A stretch of 64,000 bases of DNA from Streptomyces sp. NBC_00193 (GCF_026342735.1 NZ_JAPEMM010000001.1:4650001-4714000); one strand, 5' to 3'; shown: positions 1-8,603, counted from the stretch's first letter. The notes: generated from the sequence alone by a model not told the origin. Translations and numbers: made by a program.

Positions 1-293
1 AGAACATCAAGGACAAGAAGGAACTGGAGTGGTCCCACGACGGGATCGTGGCCTACTCCAAGATCTGCACCCACGTCGGCTGCCCGATCAGCCTGTACGA
101 GCAGCAGTCGCACCACGTGCTCTGCCCGTGCCACCAGTCCACCTTCGACCTCTCCGACGGCGCCCGAGTCATCTTCGGCCCGGCTGGTCACGCGCTCCCG
201 CAGCTGCGGATCGGCGTCAATGACGAAGGTTTCCTCGAGGCGCTCGGCGACTTCGAAGAGCCCGTCGGTCCCTCTTTCTGGGAGCGCGGATGA
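1..293 (+). CDS. qcrA: Rieske iron-sulfur subunit of cytochrome bc1 (QcrA), 3' part
   Basis: The reading frame enters from the left edge (first full codon at 3) and ends at TGA 291-293, so only the C-terminal ~96 residues are here. They contain both [2Fe-2S] ligand motifs of a Rieske protein: CTHVGC (bases 66-83) and CPCH (123-134), each giving one Cys and one His ligand plus a disulfide Cys. The protein transfers electrons from menaquinol to cytochrome c1 in the respiratory bc1 complex of the cytoplasmic membrane. The stop overlaps the qcrB start as ATGA (290-293), indicating translational coupling in a qcrCAB operon. The GTG in the middle of the frame is internal, not a start. N-terminal membrane segments lie outside the window. 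Confidence 0.96.
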   Translation, partial: NIKDKKELEWSHDGIVAYSKICTHVGCPISLYEQQSHHVLCPCHQSTFDLSDGARVIFGPAGHALPQLRIGVNDEGFLEALGDFEEPVGPSFWERG

Positions 294-1918
294 GCACTGC
301 CACTCAAACCAAAGAGCGCAAGGCTCCGGCCGGCGAGCGCGTAGCCGACTGGGCCGACGGCCGGCTGGGCATCTACAGCCTCGCCAAGGCCAACATGCGC
401 AAGATCTTCCCGGACCACTGGTCCTTCATGCTGGGCGAGATCTGCCTCTACAGCTTCATCATCCTCATCCTCACGGGTGTGTACCTGACGCTGTTCTTCC
501 ACCCGAGCATGAACGAAGTGCACTACGACGGTTCGTACATCCCCATGCAGGGTGTCGCGATGTCGGAGGCCTTCAAGTCGACCCTGGAAATCAGCTTCGA
601 CGTCCGCGGTGGTCTGCTCATCCGGCAGATCCACCACTGGTCGGCGCTGATCTTCATCGCGGCGATGCTCGTGCACATGATGCGCGTGTTCTTCACCGGC
701 GCGTTCCGCAAGCCCCGTGAGGTCAACTGGGTCTTCGGCTTCCTGCTGCTGGTCCTCGGCATGTTCACCGGTTTCACCGGTTACTCCCTGCCGGACGACC
801 TGCTCTCGGGCACCGGTGTCCGCTTCATGGAAGGCGCGATGCTGTCCGTGCCGATCGTCGGCACGTACCTGTCGTTCTTCTTCTTCGGCGGGGAGTTCCC
901 CGGCGGCGACTTCGTGGGCCGGCTCTACTCGGTGCACATCCTGCTGCTGCCCGGCATCATGATGGGCCTGCTGGTGGCCCACCTGATCCTGGTCTTCTAC
1001 CACAAGCACACCCAGTTCGCGGGCCCCGGCAAGACCGAGAAGAACGTCGTCGGCATGCCGCTGCTCCCGGTCTACATGGCCAAGGCCGGAGGCTTCTTCT
1101 TCCTGGTCTTCGGCGTCATCGCGCTGATCGCGGGCATCGCCTCGATCAACCCGATCTGGGCGCTCGGCCCGTACCGTCCGGACCACGTGTCCACCGGTGC
1201 GCAGCCCGACTGGTACATGGGCTTCTCCGAGGGCCTGATCCGTGCCATGCCGGGCTGGGAGATCAACCTGTGGGGCCACACCCTGGCCCTCGGCGTGTTC
1301 ATCCCGTTCACGATCTTCCCGCTGGTCCTGGCCACCATCGCGGTCTACCCGTTCATCGAGTCCTGGGTCACCGGGGACAAGCGCGAGCACCACATCCTGG
1401 ACCGCCCGCGCAACGCCCCGACCCGTACGGGCTTCGGTGTGGCATGGCTGACGTGGTACGTCATCCTGCTGATCGCCGGTGGAAACGACATGTTCGCGCA
1501 GTACTTCCACCTGTCGATCAACTCGATCACCTGGTTCGCGCGCATCGGGTTCTTCGTGGGCCCGGTCATCGCCTTCATCATCACCAAGCGGATCTGCCTC
1601 GGCCTCCAGCGCCGGGACCGGGACAAGGTGCTGCACGGTCGCGAGACCGGCATCATCAAGCGCCTGCCGCACGGTGAGTTCGTCGAGGTGCACGAGCCGC
1701 TCTCGCAGGGCAAGCTGCACACGCTCACCTCGTACGACCAGTACGAGCCCGCCGAGATCGGCCCCACGGTCGACGAGAACGGTGTCGAGCGCAAGGTGAA
1801 GCCGCTGGAGAAGCTCCGCGCCAAGCTCAGCAAGGGCTACTACGGGGAGAACAACCAGATCCCGAAGCCCACGGTCGAGGAGTACAAGGAGATCCAGAGC
1901 GGCCACGGCCACCACTGA
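290..1918 (+). CDS. qcrB: cytochrome bc1 complex cytochrome b subunit QcrB
   Basis: A 542-aa polytopic membrane protein of the menaquinol:cytochrome c oxidoreductase. Candidate heme-b ligand histidines are visible in helix B (HHW, H115/H116, and H129) and in the later YSVHILLLPG...VAHLIL helix. The quinol-oxidation site motif appears as PDWY (in GAQPDWYMGF), the actinobacterial form of PEWY. The hydrophilic C-terminal tail of about 120 residues is typical of actinobacterial QcrB and longer than in proteobacteria. Start ATG overlaps the qcrA stop. It is the last gene of the qcr operon: a strong hairpin follows about 100 bp downstream. Confidence 0.97.
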   Translation: MSTATQTKERKAPAGERVADWADGRLGIYSLAKANMRKIFPDHWSFMLGEICLYSFIILILTGVYLTLFFHPSMNEVHYDGSYIPMQGVAMSEAFKSTLEISFDVRGGLLIRQIHHWSALIFIAAMLVHMMRVFFTGAFRKPREVNWVFGFLLLVLGMFTGFTGYSLPDDLLSGTGVRFMEGAMLSVPIVGTYLSFFFFGGEFPGGDFVGRLYSVHILLLPGIMMGLLVAHLILVFYHKHTQFAGPGKTEKNVVGMPLLPVYMAKAGGFFFLVFGVIALIAGIASINPIWALGPYRPDHVSTGAQPDWYMGFSEGLIRAMPGWEINLWGHTLALGVFIPFTIFPLVLATIAVYPFIESWVTGDKREHHILDRPRNAPTRTGFGVAWLTWYVILLIAGGNDMFAQYFHLSINSITWFARIGFFVGPVIAFIITKRICLGLQRRDRDKVLHGRETGIIKRLPHGEFVEVHEPLSQGKLHTLTSYDQYEPAEIGPTVDENGVERKVKPLEKLRAKLSKGYYGENNQIPKPTVEEYKEIQSGHGHH

Positions 1919-2022
1919 TCTCCCGCATCACGGCTTCACACGCATCACACGCTTCACGCAGTACGCACCACGCATGACTGCTTGAGGGACTGATTTCGGT
2001 CAGTCCTGGTGTCGCCACGGCG

Positions 2023-2055
2023 AGAGCCCCGTCCAGTGTCTGGACGGGGCTCTTT
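2023..2055 (+). terminator. intrinsic terminator after qcr operon
   Basis: Perfect 14-bp stem (AGAGCCCCGTCCAG, 2023-2036) with a TGT loop and its complement at 2040-2053, followed by a short T run. It separates qcrB from trpD, so trpD probably has its own promoter. Confidence 0.8.
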
Positions 2056-2130
2056 GCCGTCCCCGGGGCTGGATAGGCTGAAGCCCTTCGCATTCGACGT
2101 GGAATCCTCGATGAGCAGCAGGAGCGGACC

Positions 2131-3195
2131 ATGAACCTGGTGACCCCGGCAGGCGGCGACAGCGTGGCGGCCCGCGGCTGGCCGGGCGTTCTGGAGGCCC
2201 TGCTGACCGGCCGTGACCTCGGTGCCGACGACACGGCCTGGGCCATGGACCGGATCATGCGCGGGGAGGCCACCGACGCCCAGATCGCCGGCTTCGCGGT
2301 CGCGCTGCGGGCCAAGGGAGAGACCGTCTCCGAGATCAACGGCCTGGTCCGCGCCATGTACGAACACGCCAACCTCATCGAGGTGCCGGGCCGGACGGTG
2401 GACATCGTCGGCACCGGGGGCGACGGGGCCAAGACGGTCAACATCTCCACGATGTCGGCGATCGTGGTGGCCGGTACGGGCGCCAAGGTCGTCAAGCACG
2501 GCAACCGGGCCTCGTCCTCCGCGAGCGGCTCCTCGGACGTCCTGGAGAAGCTGGGAGTCAACCTCGACCTCACCCCCGCACGGGTCGTGGAGGTGGCCGA
2601 GGAAGCCGGGATCACCTTCTGCTTCGCGGTCAAGTTCCACCCCGCGCTGCGGCACGTGGCGGCGGCCCGCCGGGAGCTCGGCATCCGGACCACCTTCAAC
2701 TTCCTCGGCCCGCTGACCAACCCGGCACGGGTCCGGGCGCAGGCCACCGGCGTGGCCGACGCGCGGGTGGCCCCGATCGTCGCGGGCGTGCTGGCGGAGC
2801 GGGGCTCCTCGGCCCTGGTCTTCCGCGGTGACGACGGGCTCGACGAGCTCACCACCACGGCGACCTCCCGGGTCTGGTGGGTCCGCGACGGCGAGGTCAG
2901 GGAGCAGGGCTTCGACCCGCGCGACATCGGCATTCCGCTGGTCCCGGTCTCCGCCCTGGCCGGCGCGGACGCCTCGTTCAACGCGGACGTGGCCCGCCGC
3001 CTGCTGGCCGGCGAGACCGGCCCGGTCCGCGATGCCGTGCTCCTGAACTCGGCGGCGGCCCTGGTCGCGCTGGACCCGGGTACGGGCTCCCTGGAGGAGC
3101 AGCTCGCCGCCGGAGTCGTCCGGGCGGCGGAATCGGTGGACTCGGGTGCGGCCCGGGCCGCACTGGCCCGCTGGGCGGCGGCGAGCAACGCGTAG
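2131..3195 (+). CDS. trpD: anthranilate phosphoribosyltransferase TrpD
   Basis: 354 aa. It catalyses transfer of phosphoribose from PRPP to anthranilate, the second step of tryptophan synthesis, in the cytosol. The family PRPP/Mg loop GTGGDGAKTVNIST starts at residue 94, and KHGNRASSSASGSSD starts at K122; both are diagnostic. An N-terminal helical domain (about 1-80) and the nucleoside-phosphorylase-like alpha/beta domain are complete. ATG is preceded by an AGGAG at a good distance. Monocistronic: terminators flank it on both sides. It is separated by about 27 kb from trpEG, an arrangement also seen in S. coelicolor (from memory). Confidence 0.97.
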   Translation: MNLVTPAGGDSVAARGWPGVLEALLTGRDLGADDTAWAMDRIMRGEATDAQIAGFAVALRAKGETVSEINGLVRAMYEHANLIEVPGRTVDIVGTGGDGAKTVNISTMSAIVVAGTGAKVVKHGNRASSSASGSSDVLEKLGVNLDLTPARVVEVAEEAGITFCFAVKFHPALRHVAAARRELGIRTTFNFLGPLTNPARVRAQATGVADARVAPIVAGVLAERGSSALVFRGDDGLDELTTTATSRVWWVRDGEVREQGFDPRDIGIPLVPVSALAGADASFNADVARRLLAGETGPVRDAVLLNSAAALVALDPGTGSLEEQLAAGVVRAAESVDSGAARAALARWAAASNA

Positions 3196-3257
3196 CAGCG
3201 GGGAGCCGTTCCCCGGCGGGTGCCCGTTCCGACGGGATCCGGCCAAGATCCAGCAAC

Positions 3258-3288
3258 GACCCCGGTCCGCCATGTGGACCGGGGTCTT
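3258..3288 (+). terminator. intrinsic terminator after trpD
   Basis: Stem GACCCCGGTCC (3258-3268), 7-nt loop, GGACCGGGGTC (3276-3286), then TT. Positioned 63 bp past the trpD stop. Confidence 0.75.
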
Positions 3289-3320
3289 GCGTTCGGAAGA
3301 TCATGTGGCAGGATGCTCCT

Positions 3321-3445
3321 CAGGTCACGAGTGACAGCGTTTAGGCCCCGGCTTGCTGTCCGGCAACCCTCCTTCCGTGGCGGGGTGCCCCGGGTGATGA
3401 CCAGGTCGTAGGCAGTGAGGTCTACGGCAAGCGCGGATCCCTCGA
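3321..3445 (+). promoter_or_regulatory. SAM-IV riboswitch aptamer
   Basis: The segment carries the core I know for the actinobacterial SAM-IV class: GGTCA (3323-3327) pairing with TGACC (3398-3402) to close the multistem junction, the GCCCCGGCTTGCTG...CCGGCAACCCTCC arm, the GGGGTGCCCCGGGTGATGACC closing side, and a downstream hairpin (GTAG...CTAC, about 3408-3424) followed by GGCAAGCGCGG. SAM binding would reduce expression of the downstream aminotransferase gene. The assignment is by recalled motif; a covariance-model search was not run. SAM-I is less likely because the extra 3' hairpin/pseudoknot layout fits SAM-IV. Confidence 0.85.
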
Positions 3446-3705
3446 ACACCAGGGGTCCTGGTCTTCTGAGGAGCGTTTTCCGTGAGCAAGCGAATGCGAT
3501 AGGGCGACTCCGCCCCTTCTTCACCCCTCGGAACAGGGTCACTTCCGCGTACCCGCAGCACACACAGCTGTGGCAGCACGTCTGCGTACGCCGGCCGATC
3601 CGCGTTCCGGGGCACTCCCGTACCCCGAACGGCCGCAGCGCCATATCCGTGTCGGCGGACGGGCACACCGAAGCCATTCAGACCTGCCTGCCGGGAGATA
3701 CCGCC
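3446..3705 (+). promoter_or_regulatory. leader between SAM-IV aptamer and aminotransferase gene
   Basis: Expression-platform region. An ACCAGG/CCTGGT hairpin (3448-3462) follows the aptamer. A Shine-Dalgarno-like GAGGAG (about 3468-3473) precedes a GTG at 3482 that opens a frame of six codons, Met-Ser-Lys-Arg-Met-Arg, stopping at TAG 3500-3502; this is a possible leader peptide but too short to be certain. The main frame stays open upstream of 3706, but its codon use there is not Streptomyces-like. No other gene was recognised in this stretch. Confidence 0.45.
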
Positions 3706-5091
3706 ATGTCCGCAACCCTGAACGCCGCCACCGCCACCACTGTCGCCGCCGTGGACCCCGCCTGTGTCGAGCCGCTGCCGGTCCTCGGCCGCGACGTCAC
3801 CGTCCCGCTCGTCACCGGCGGCGAGGTCACCTACGCCGCCCTCGACTACGCGGCCAGCGCCCCCGCGCTGCAGCGGGTCTGGGACGACGTGGCCGCGTAC
3901 GCCCCCTACTACGGCAGCGTCCACCGCGGCGCCGGCTACCTCTCGCAGCTCTCCACCGACCTGTTCGAGCAGAGCCGGGTCACGGTCGCCGAGTTCCTCG
4001 ACTGCCGGCCCTCCGACCAGGTGATCTTCACCCGGTCCACCACCGACTCCCTCAACCTGCTCGCCGCCGTGATCCCGGCCGACTGCCAGGTCTTCGTCTT
4101 CGAGACCGAGCACCACGCCTCGCTGCTCCCGTGGACGAACGCGCAGGTCACCTACCTCAACGCCCCCCGCACCCCGGACGAGGCCGTCGCCACCCTGGAG
4201 CGGGCCCTCGCCGACCGCGACCCCTACGGCCCCGCGCTGGTCTGCGTCACCGGAGCCTCCAACGTCACCGGCGAGCTGTGGCCCGTCAAGGAGCTCGCCG
4301 CCGCCGCGCACGCCCACGGCGCCCGCATCGTCCTGGACGCCGCCCAGCTGGCCCCGCACCACCCCGTCTCGGTCCAGGACCTCGACGTGGACTGGGTCGC
4401 CTTCTCGGGACACAAGCTCTACGCGCCCTTCGGCTCGGGCGTCCTCGCCGGCCGCGCGGACTGGCTGCAGGAGGCGGACCCGTACCTCGCCGGCGGCGGC
4501 GCCTCCCGCAAGGTGGCCCGCCGCGAGGACGGCGGCGTGGACGTCGAGTGGCACACCACCGCCGCCCGCCACGAGGCCGGCTCCCCGAACGTCATCGGCG
4601 TCTACTCCATCGCCTCCGCCTGCAAGGCCCTGAACGAGGCAGGCTTCGAGAACCTCGTCGCCCGCGAGCAGCACCTCATCACCACGGTCCGCGAAGGCCT
4701 CGCCGAGGTCCCGGCGGTCCGCGTCCTGTCCCTCTTCGGCGACGACGCCCCGCGCGTGGGCGTCATCTCCTTCGTCGTCGACGGCTGGAACAGCTCGCAC
4801 TTCGCCGCCGCGCTCTCCGCCGAGTACGGCATCGGCGTCCGCGACGGCCTGTTCTGCGCCCACCCGCTGGTCCGCACCCTCCTCGGCAGCGAGCCGCAGG
4901 CCCAGGGCGAGTGCGGAGCGCCGGAGGCGGCCCCGGGGGAGCGGTCGCTGAACGCGATCCGCGTCAGCTTCGGCGCCGGCACCCCCGACGAGCACGTCGA
5001 GCGCTTCGTCCGCGCCGTCAAGGAGCTCGTCGCGGACGGCGCCAAGTGGCAGTACCGCACCGAAGAGGGCCGCTGCGTCCCGGCCGTCTGA
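3706..5091 (+). CDS. class V aminotransferase, cysteine-desulfurase-like
   Basis: 461 aa from ATG 3706, chosen because GGGAG lies just upstream and the protein before it looks non-coding. The PLP lysine is K237 in FSGHKLYAPFGSG, and the upstream VLDAAQLAPH motif gives the Asp that contacts the pyridine nitrogen; both are typical of fold-type I class V aminotransferases, the family of cysteine desulfurases. It probably acts on a sulfur amino acid: the SAM-IV riboswitch in its leader says the cell ties its expression to methionine/SAM status. Exact substrate (cysteine desulfurase, selenocysteine lyase or related) is not decidable from sequence. It is not beside suf genes. A minus-strand frame of similar length across it is a composition shadow. 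Confidence 0.88.
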   Translation: MSATLNAATATTVAAVDPACVEPLPVLGRDVTVPLVTGGEVTYAALDYAASAPALQRVWDDVAAYAPYYGSVHRGAGYLSQLSTDLFEQSRVTVAEFLDCRPSDQVIFTRSTTDSLNLLAAVIPADCQVFVFETEHHASLLPWTNAQVTYLNAPRTPDEAVATLERALADRDPYGPALVCVTGASNVTGELWPVKELAAAAHAHGARIVLDAAQLAPHHPVSVQDLDVDWVAFSGHKLYAPFGSGVLAGRADWLQEADPYLAGGGASRKVARREDGGVDVEWHTTAARHEAGSPNVIGVYSIASACKALNEAGFENLVAREQHLITTVREGLAEVPAVRVLSLFGDDAPRVGVISFVVDGWNSSHFAAALSAEYGIGVRDGLFCAHPLVRTLLGSEPQAQGECGAPEAAPGERSLNAIRVSFGAGTPDEHVERFVRAVKELVADGAKWQYRTEEGRCVPAV

Positions 5092-5104
5092 CAGGCTGCG
5101 GGGC

Positions 5105-5686
5105 ATGACCTACTGGGACCCGATACCGGCCGTGCGCGACCTCGTCGGACACCCACTGCCCCAGTGGGCCCCGGGAGCGGGGCCGGTCCGGCGCGACTGG
5201 AGCGCGGCCGCTCCCGACGGCTGGGAGAAGCGGGACTGGCGCAGTGTTCCGGGCCCGTTCTACACGGCGGGGACCGACACCTGCTGGACGGGACGGATGT
5301 GCGCGCCCGCCCACGTGATGTACGACGACGACTACGGCCAGGAGTTCGTCTACCGCCAGCCCCGTACTGCGGCGCAGGTGCGCGACCTGGTGTGCGCGGG
5401 CGAGTGCGACCCCCTCGGGGCGTACGGCGGCAACGGGGACGCGCACTGGACGCCCGAGCTGGTTCGCGGCTGGTGGCGGGAGCGGGGACGGGTCCGCGAG
5501 TGGGCTGCCGCCCTGGAGCGGAGCTGGTCGGTATCGGACGGCCCGTACGAGCGCGAGGCCGCCGGCGGCGCCCGCGCGTACGTCGCCCACATCGACGGTG
5601 ACCTCGCCGGCTACCTGCGCGGGTACCTGTTCTGGTTGGAGGAGCATCGCCCCGCCCGGCCGGGCGAGGCGTTGCCCGTGCTCTGA
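5105..5686 (+). CDS. hypothetical protein, Trp/Cys-containing, soluble
   Basis: 193 aa. I do not recognise the family. Starts at ATG 5105, 13 bp past the aminotransferase stop, so co-transcription is likely. It is rich in Trp, Arg and acidic residues, with Cys at three spots (TDTCWTGRMCAP, and DLVCAGECDP with a CxxxC spacing), which could be redox or metal sites. No signal peptide and no transmembrane segment. Codon use is normal for this genome. Its position behind a SAM-controlled gene suggests, but does not prove, a sulfur-related role. Confidence 0.75.
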   Translation: MTYWDPIPAVRDLVGHPLPQWAPGAGPVRRDWSAAAPDGWEKRDWRSVPGPFYTAGTDTCWTGRMCAPAHVMYDDDYGQEFVYRQPRTAAQVRDLVCAGECDPLGAYGGNGDAHWTPELVRGWWRERGRVREWAAALERSWSVSDGPYEREAAGGARAYVAHIDGDLAGYLRGYLFWLEEHRPARPGEALPVL

Positions 5687-5690
5687 ACCG

Positions 5691-5972
5691 CTACGCGTCG
5701 AGGCCGATCGCGAAGGCCGCTTCCAGGTCGTGCTGGGAGTACGTGCGGAACGCCACGTGCGTGTCCGTCGCCTCCACGCCCGGGATCTTGCTGATGCGGC
5801 CGGGGATGATGTCGGCCAGGTCCTCGTGCCGGGACACCCGGACCATCGCGATGAGGTCGTACGTACCCGTGACCGAGTAGACCTCGCTGACGCTGTCCAG
5901 CGCGGCGATGGCCTCGGCGATCTCGGGGATCCGGTCCACGCTGGTCTTGATGAGCACGAGTGCGGTGATCAC
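5691..5972 (-). CDS. stand-alone Lrp/AsnC ligand-binding (RAM) domain protein
   Basis: 93 aa, matching only the effector-binding beta-alpha-beta RAM fold of Lrp/AsnC regulators (VLIKTSVDRIPEIAEAIAALDSVSEVYSVTGTYD split over two strands and a helix); the usual N-terminal helix-turn-helix is missing. Such small proteins form amino-acid-binding oligomers and may modulate full-length Lrp proteins or act as sensors. Its ATG overlaps the stop of the rhomboid gene as ATGA (5969-5972), so the two are translated as a coupled pair. It is convergent with the 5105 gene, with only 4 bp between stops. Confidence 0.88.
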   Translation of the reverse strand: MITALVLIKTSVDRIPEIAEAIAALDSVSEVYSVTGTYDLIAMVRVSRHEDLADIIPGRISKIPGVEATDTHVAFRTYSQHDLEAAFAIGLDA

Positions 5973-6703
5973 GGTTGGCTGTCTCCCTCGCCTACTGTCA
6001 CTGGTCGACCCACTCTAGTCCCACCCCGGTAGCGGGCCCACGCGTAGAGGAAGCCCACCGAAAAGCCCACCACGTGGGCCAGATAGGCGACTCCGGGGCC
6101 GCTCGCCGCGCGGTGCGCCGCCAGCCACTGGAGCCCGAACCAGAACAGCAGCACGATCCACGCCGGGAAGCGCAGCGGCAGGAAGAACAGGAACGGGAAC
6201 AGGCTCGTCACCCGTGCCTTCGGGAACAGGTACAGGAAGGCTCCCAGGACCGCGGAGATCGCCCCGGAGGCCCCGACCAGGGTCTGGTCCGAGGAGGCGT
6301 AGGCCGCCGCGTACGCGGCCAGGGCCAGGTAGCCCGTACAGACGTAGAAGCAGAGGAACCACGCCCGGCCCATGCGCCGCTCCGTCATCGCCCCGAAGAC
6401 GTAGAGGAAGAGCATGTTGCCCAGCAGGTGCAGCCAGCTCCCGTGCACGAACAGGGCCGTGAGGGGGGTGAGCGCCGCTCGCCCCGAGCCGGTGAACAGC
6501 TCGTCCGGGACCACGCCCCAGCGCCGGAAGTACGCCGTGCCCGTGGCCAGGAGCTGATCGCCCGTCCCGTAGACCGGGTTCAGCCCCGACGCCGGGCTCA
6601 GTACGAACACCACGCAGCAGCCGGCGATCAGCGCGTGCGTGACCACCGGGCCCCGGGCGGCCTCGCGTACGGCCTGCCACCTTACGATCATGCGAACGAG
6701 CAT
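5969..6703 (-). CDS. rhomboid family intramembrane serine protease
   Basis: 244 aa with six or so hydrophobic helices. The catalytic dyad is visible: Ser146 in GASGAISAVLGA and His210 in AYLAHVVGF; the HxxxN oxyanion motif is H92LLGN96. Rhomboids cleave single-span membrane proteins inside the lipid bilayer. Start ATG at 6703; a second in-frame ATG four codons in (6691) is possible. Translationally coupled to the RAM-domain gene downstream. Substrate unknown. Confidence 0.93.
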   Translation of the reverse strand: MLVRMIVRWQAVREAARGPVVTHALIAGCCVVFVLSPASGLNPVYGTGDQLLATGTAYFRRWGVVPDELFTGSGRAALTPLTALFVHGSWLHLLGNMLFLYVFGAMTERRMGRAWFLCFYVCTGYLALAAYAAAYASSDQTLVGASGAISAVLGAFLYLFPKARVTSLFPFLFFLPLRFPAWIVLLFWFGLQWLAAHRAASGPGVAYLAHVVGFSVGFLYAWARYRGGTRVGRPVTVGEGDSQP

Positions 6704-6838
6704 GACCCAGCCGGGCCCACCAGCGGGTGCGGCAGGCCGTAGGGTTACGAGCTACGCACGCACGCGCGCGCCACCCGTGACGACACGGGAGGGTGCGGTG
6801 CTTGCGCCATGTGAGCGATAGAAGGAGAGAGCGGCCTG

Positions 6839-7078
6839 ATGACGGTTCCCCTGCCGACCGACACCACCCGGTGGCGCTGCACCCTGTGCGGCAACCTCAC
6901 GCGCTTCGACGTCACCCGTTCGTCGAAGGTCGTGGAGTACGTCCACCTGGACCTCGCCGGGGAGCCCAAGGTCGAGGAGCGCGAGGTGGTCAATGAGACC
7001 ATCGAGTCGGTGCGCTGCCGCTGGTGCAACGCGGTGGACCAGATCGAGCTGGTCGACAGGCCGGGCGCGGACTCCTAA
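6839..7078 (+). CDS. small zinc-ribbon protein
   Basis: 79 aa with two CxxC knuckles, CTLCGN near residues 13-18 and CRWCNA near 60-65, separated by a beta-rich acidic segment; this spacing fits a zinc ribbon that binds one Zn2+. A strong AAGGAG lies upstream of the ATG. No enzyme motif. Followed after 42 bp by the NYN-domain gene, so both may belong to an RNA-related operon; that is inference from neighbourhood. Confidence 0.8.
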   Translation: MTVPLPTDTTRWRCTLCGNLTRFDVTRSSKVVEYVHLDLAGEPKVEEREVVNETIESVRCRWCNAVDQIELVDRPGADS

Positions 7079-7120
7079 GGAGCCCCGCCCACAGGTGAAT
7101 GACGGTAGGGGTGACGGATT

Positions 7121-8482
7121 GTGGAGCCAGCAAGCGGCGCTGAGCCGGCCGATGCGGCCGGCGACGCCGCGGAGGTCCTCGACCGCCCGCTGCCGGAAGG
7201 CGTGCGGCGCCGGGTCGTCGCGCTCGTCTCGGACGCCTTCGGCGGGCTGACGGTCGCGGACCTCCCGGCGCAGCTGCGTCAGTACGCCCGTTTCACCCCG
7301 AGTCGGCGCGCCAAGTTCGCGGGCAACGCCATGGCCACGGCCGTGGAGAGCGACCCCGTCTTCCGGGGCCGGGTCGCCGAGAAGTTCCGCGAGACGCAGG
7401 CCGACCTGGCCTCCGCGCTGGAGTCGGGCGCCCCGCCCGCCGCCGCCGATCCGCTGGACGTGGCGGCCGCCGCGTACGTGCTGCGGCCGGCCGGCTGGGT
7501 CAAGCTGGTCGCCGCCGCGGGCGAGGAGGCGCAGCGCGCCGACGCCGAGCGGGTCGACGAGGAGGCCCGCCGCGAGATGGAGCGGCTCCGCGAGGAGCTG
7601 GCCCACGTACGGGAACTGCAGCGCACGGGTGTCGACCAGGTACGGGCCGAGCTGGACGCGGCGCGCAAGGAAGCGGAATCGCTTCAGCGCAAGCTGCGCA
7701 GTGCCCTCAGCGACGTCAAGCGGGGCGACGCGGCCCTGCGCAAGATCAACGCGGAGGTCGACGGCATCCGCGCCGAGGCGGCCGCCCGGGTGACCACCGC
7801 GGAGAGCGAGACCCGGCGGCTCAAGTCCCGCCTCGCGGAGGTGGAATCGGCGCTGGAGACCTCGCGCCGGGCCACCCGGGAGGGGCGCAGCATCGAGGAC
7901 ATGCGGCTGCGGCTGCTGCTGGACACCGTGCTGGACGCGGCCGCGGGACTGCGGCGGGAGCTCGCGCTGCCGCCGGTCTCCACGCGGCCCGCCGACACGG
8001 TGGAGGCGGTGGAGCCGGGCCGGATGACCCCGAAGGACATCGCGGCGCGCGCCCTGTCGGAGACCGACCCGGCGCTGCTGGACCAGCTGCTGGCGCTGCC
8101 CCAGGCCCATCTGGTGGTCGACGGCTACAACGTCACCAAGACCGGCTATCCGACGATGCCGCTGGAGAAGCAGCGGCTGCGGCTGCTGGGCGGGCTGTCG
8201 ATGCTCGCCGCGCAGACGGGCGCCGAGATGACCTGTGTCTTCGACGGGGCGGAGCTGGCGGCCCCCGTGCTGCTCGCGCCGCCGCGCGGGGTGCGGGTGC
8301 TGTTCTCCAAGGCCGGGGTGACGGCGGACGAGCTGATCCGCCAGCTGGTGCGCGCCGAACCGGCGGGCCGTCCGGTGGTCGTGGTCTCCACGGACCGGGA
8401 GGTCGCCGACGGGGTGGCCAAGGCCGGTGCGCGGCCGGTGGCGTCCGCCTTGTTGCTGAAGCGGCTTTCGCGCGTTTCGTAA
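7121..8482 (+). CDS. NYN (YacP-like) domain RNA-binding/nuclease-like protein
   Basis: 453 aa, GTG start. Residues about 1-130 are alpha-helical; 140-255 form a charged coiled coil (heptad-rich EAQRADAERVDEEARREMERL region); 330-453 is a PIN-like NYN domain starting HLVVDGYNVTKT (D334, N337) with further acidic residues in CVFDGAE, VTADELI and VVSTDREVAD. Bacterial YacP-type NYN proteins are linked to rRNA/mRNA processing. The long coiled-coil extension is the actinobacterial architecture and suggests oligomerisation. No membrane segment. Confidence 0.88.
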   Translation: MEPASGAEPADAAGDAAEVLDRPLPEGVRRRVVALVSDAFGGLTVADLPAQLRQYARFTPSRRAKFAGNAMATAVESDPVFRGRVAEKFRETQADLASALESGAPPAAADPLDVAAAAYVLRPAGWVKLVAAAGEEAQRADAERVDEEARREMERLREELAHVRELQRTGVDQVRAELDAARKEAESLQRKLRSALSDVKRGDAALRKINAEVDGIRAEAAARVTTAESETRRLKSRLAEVESALETSRRATREGRSIEDMRLRLLLDTVLDAAAGLRRELALPPVSTRPADTVEAVEPGRMTPKDIAARALSETDPALLDQLLALPQAHLVVDGYNVTKTGYPTMPLEKQRLRLLGGLSMLAAQTGAEMTCVFDGAELAAPVLLAPPRGVRVLFSKAGVTADELIRQLVRAEPAGRPVVVVSTDREVADGVAKAGARPVASALLLKRLSRVS

Positions 8483-8603
8483 CTGCTGGGCCCAATGCCG
8501 GAATTGATAGGCCCTCGTGGGAACGTACCGTCAAGTCGCCGACACGGAGCGTGCGCTGTAGGTAAAGAACCTGGTCGGACAGCGAGTTTTTTGCCGACAG
8601 GAT

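Noticed and set aside
188..1915. 575-aa minus-strand frame opposite qcrB
   Set aside because: Antisense open frame caused by high G+C; its codon usage mirrors qcrB's third positions and it has no recognisable domain.
3325..5106. 593-aa minus-strand frame opposite the aminotransferase
   Set aside because: Gly/Val/Asp-rich antisense shadow covering the riboswitch as well; no family motif.
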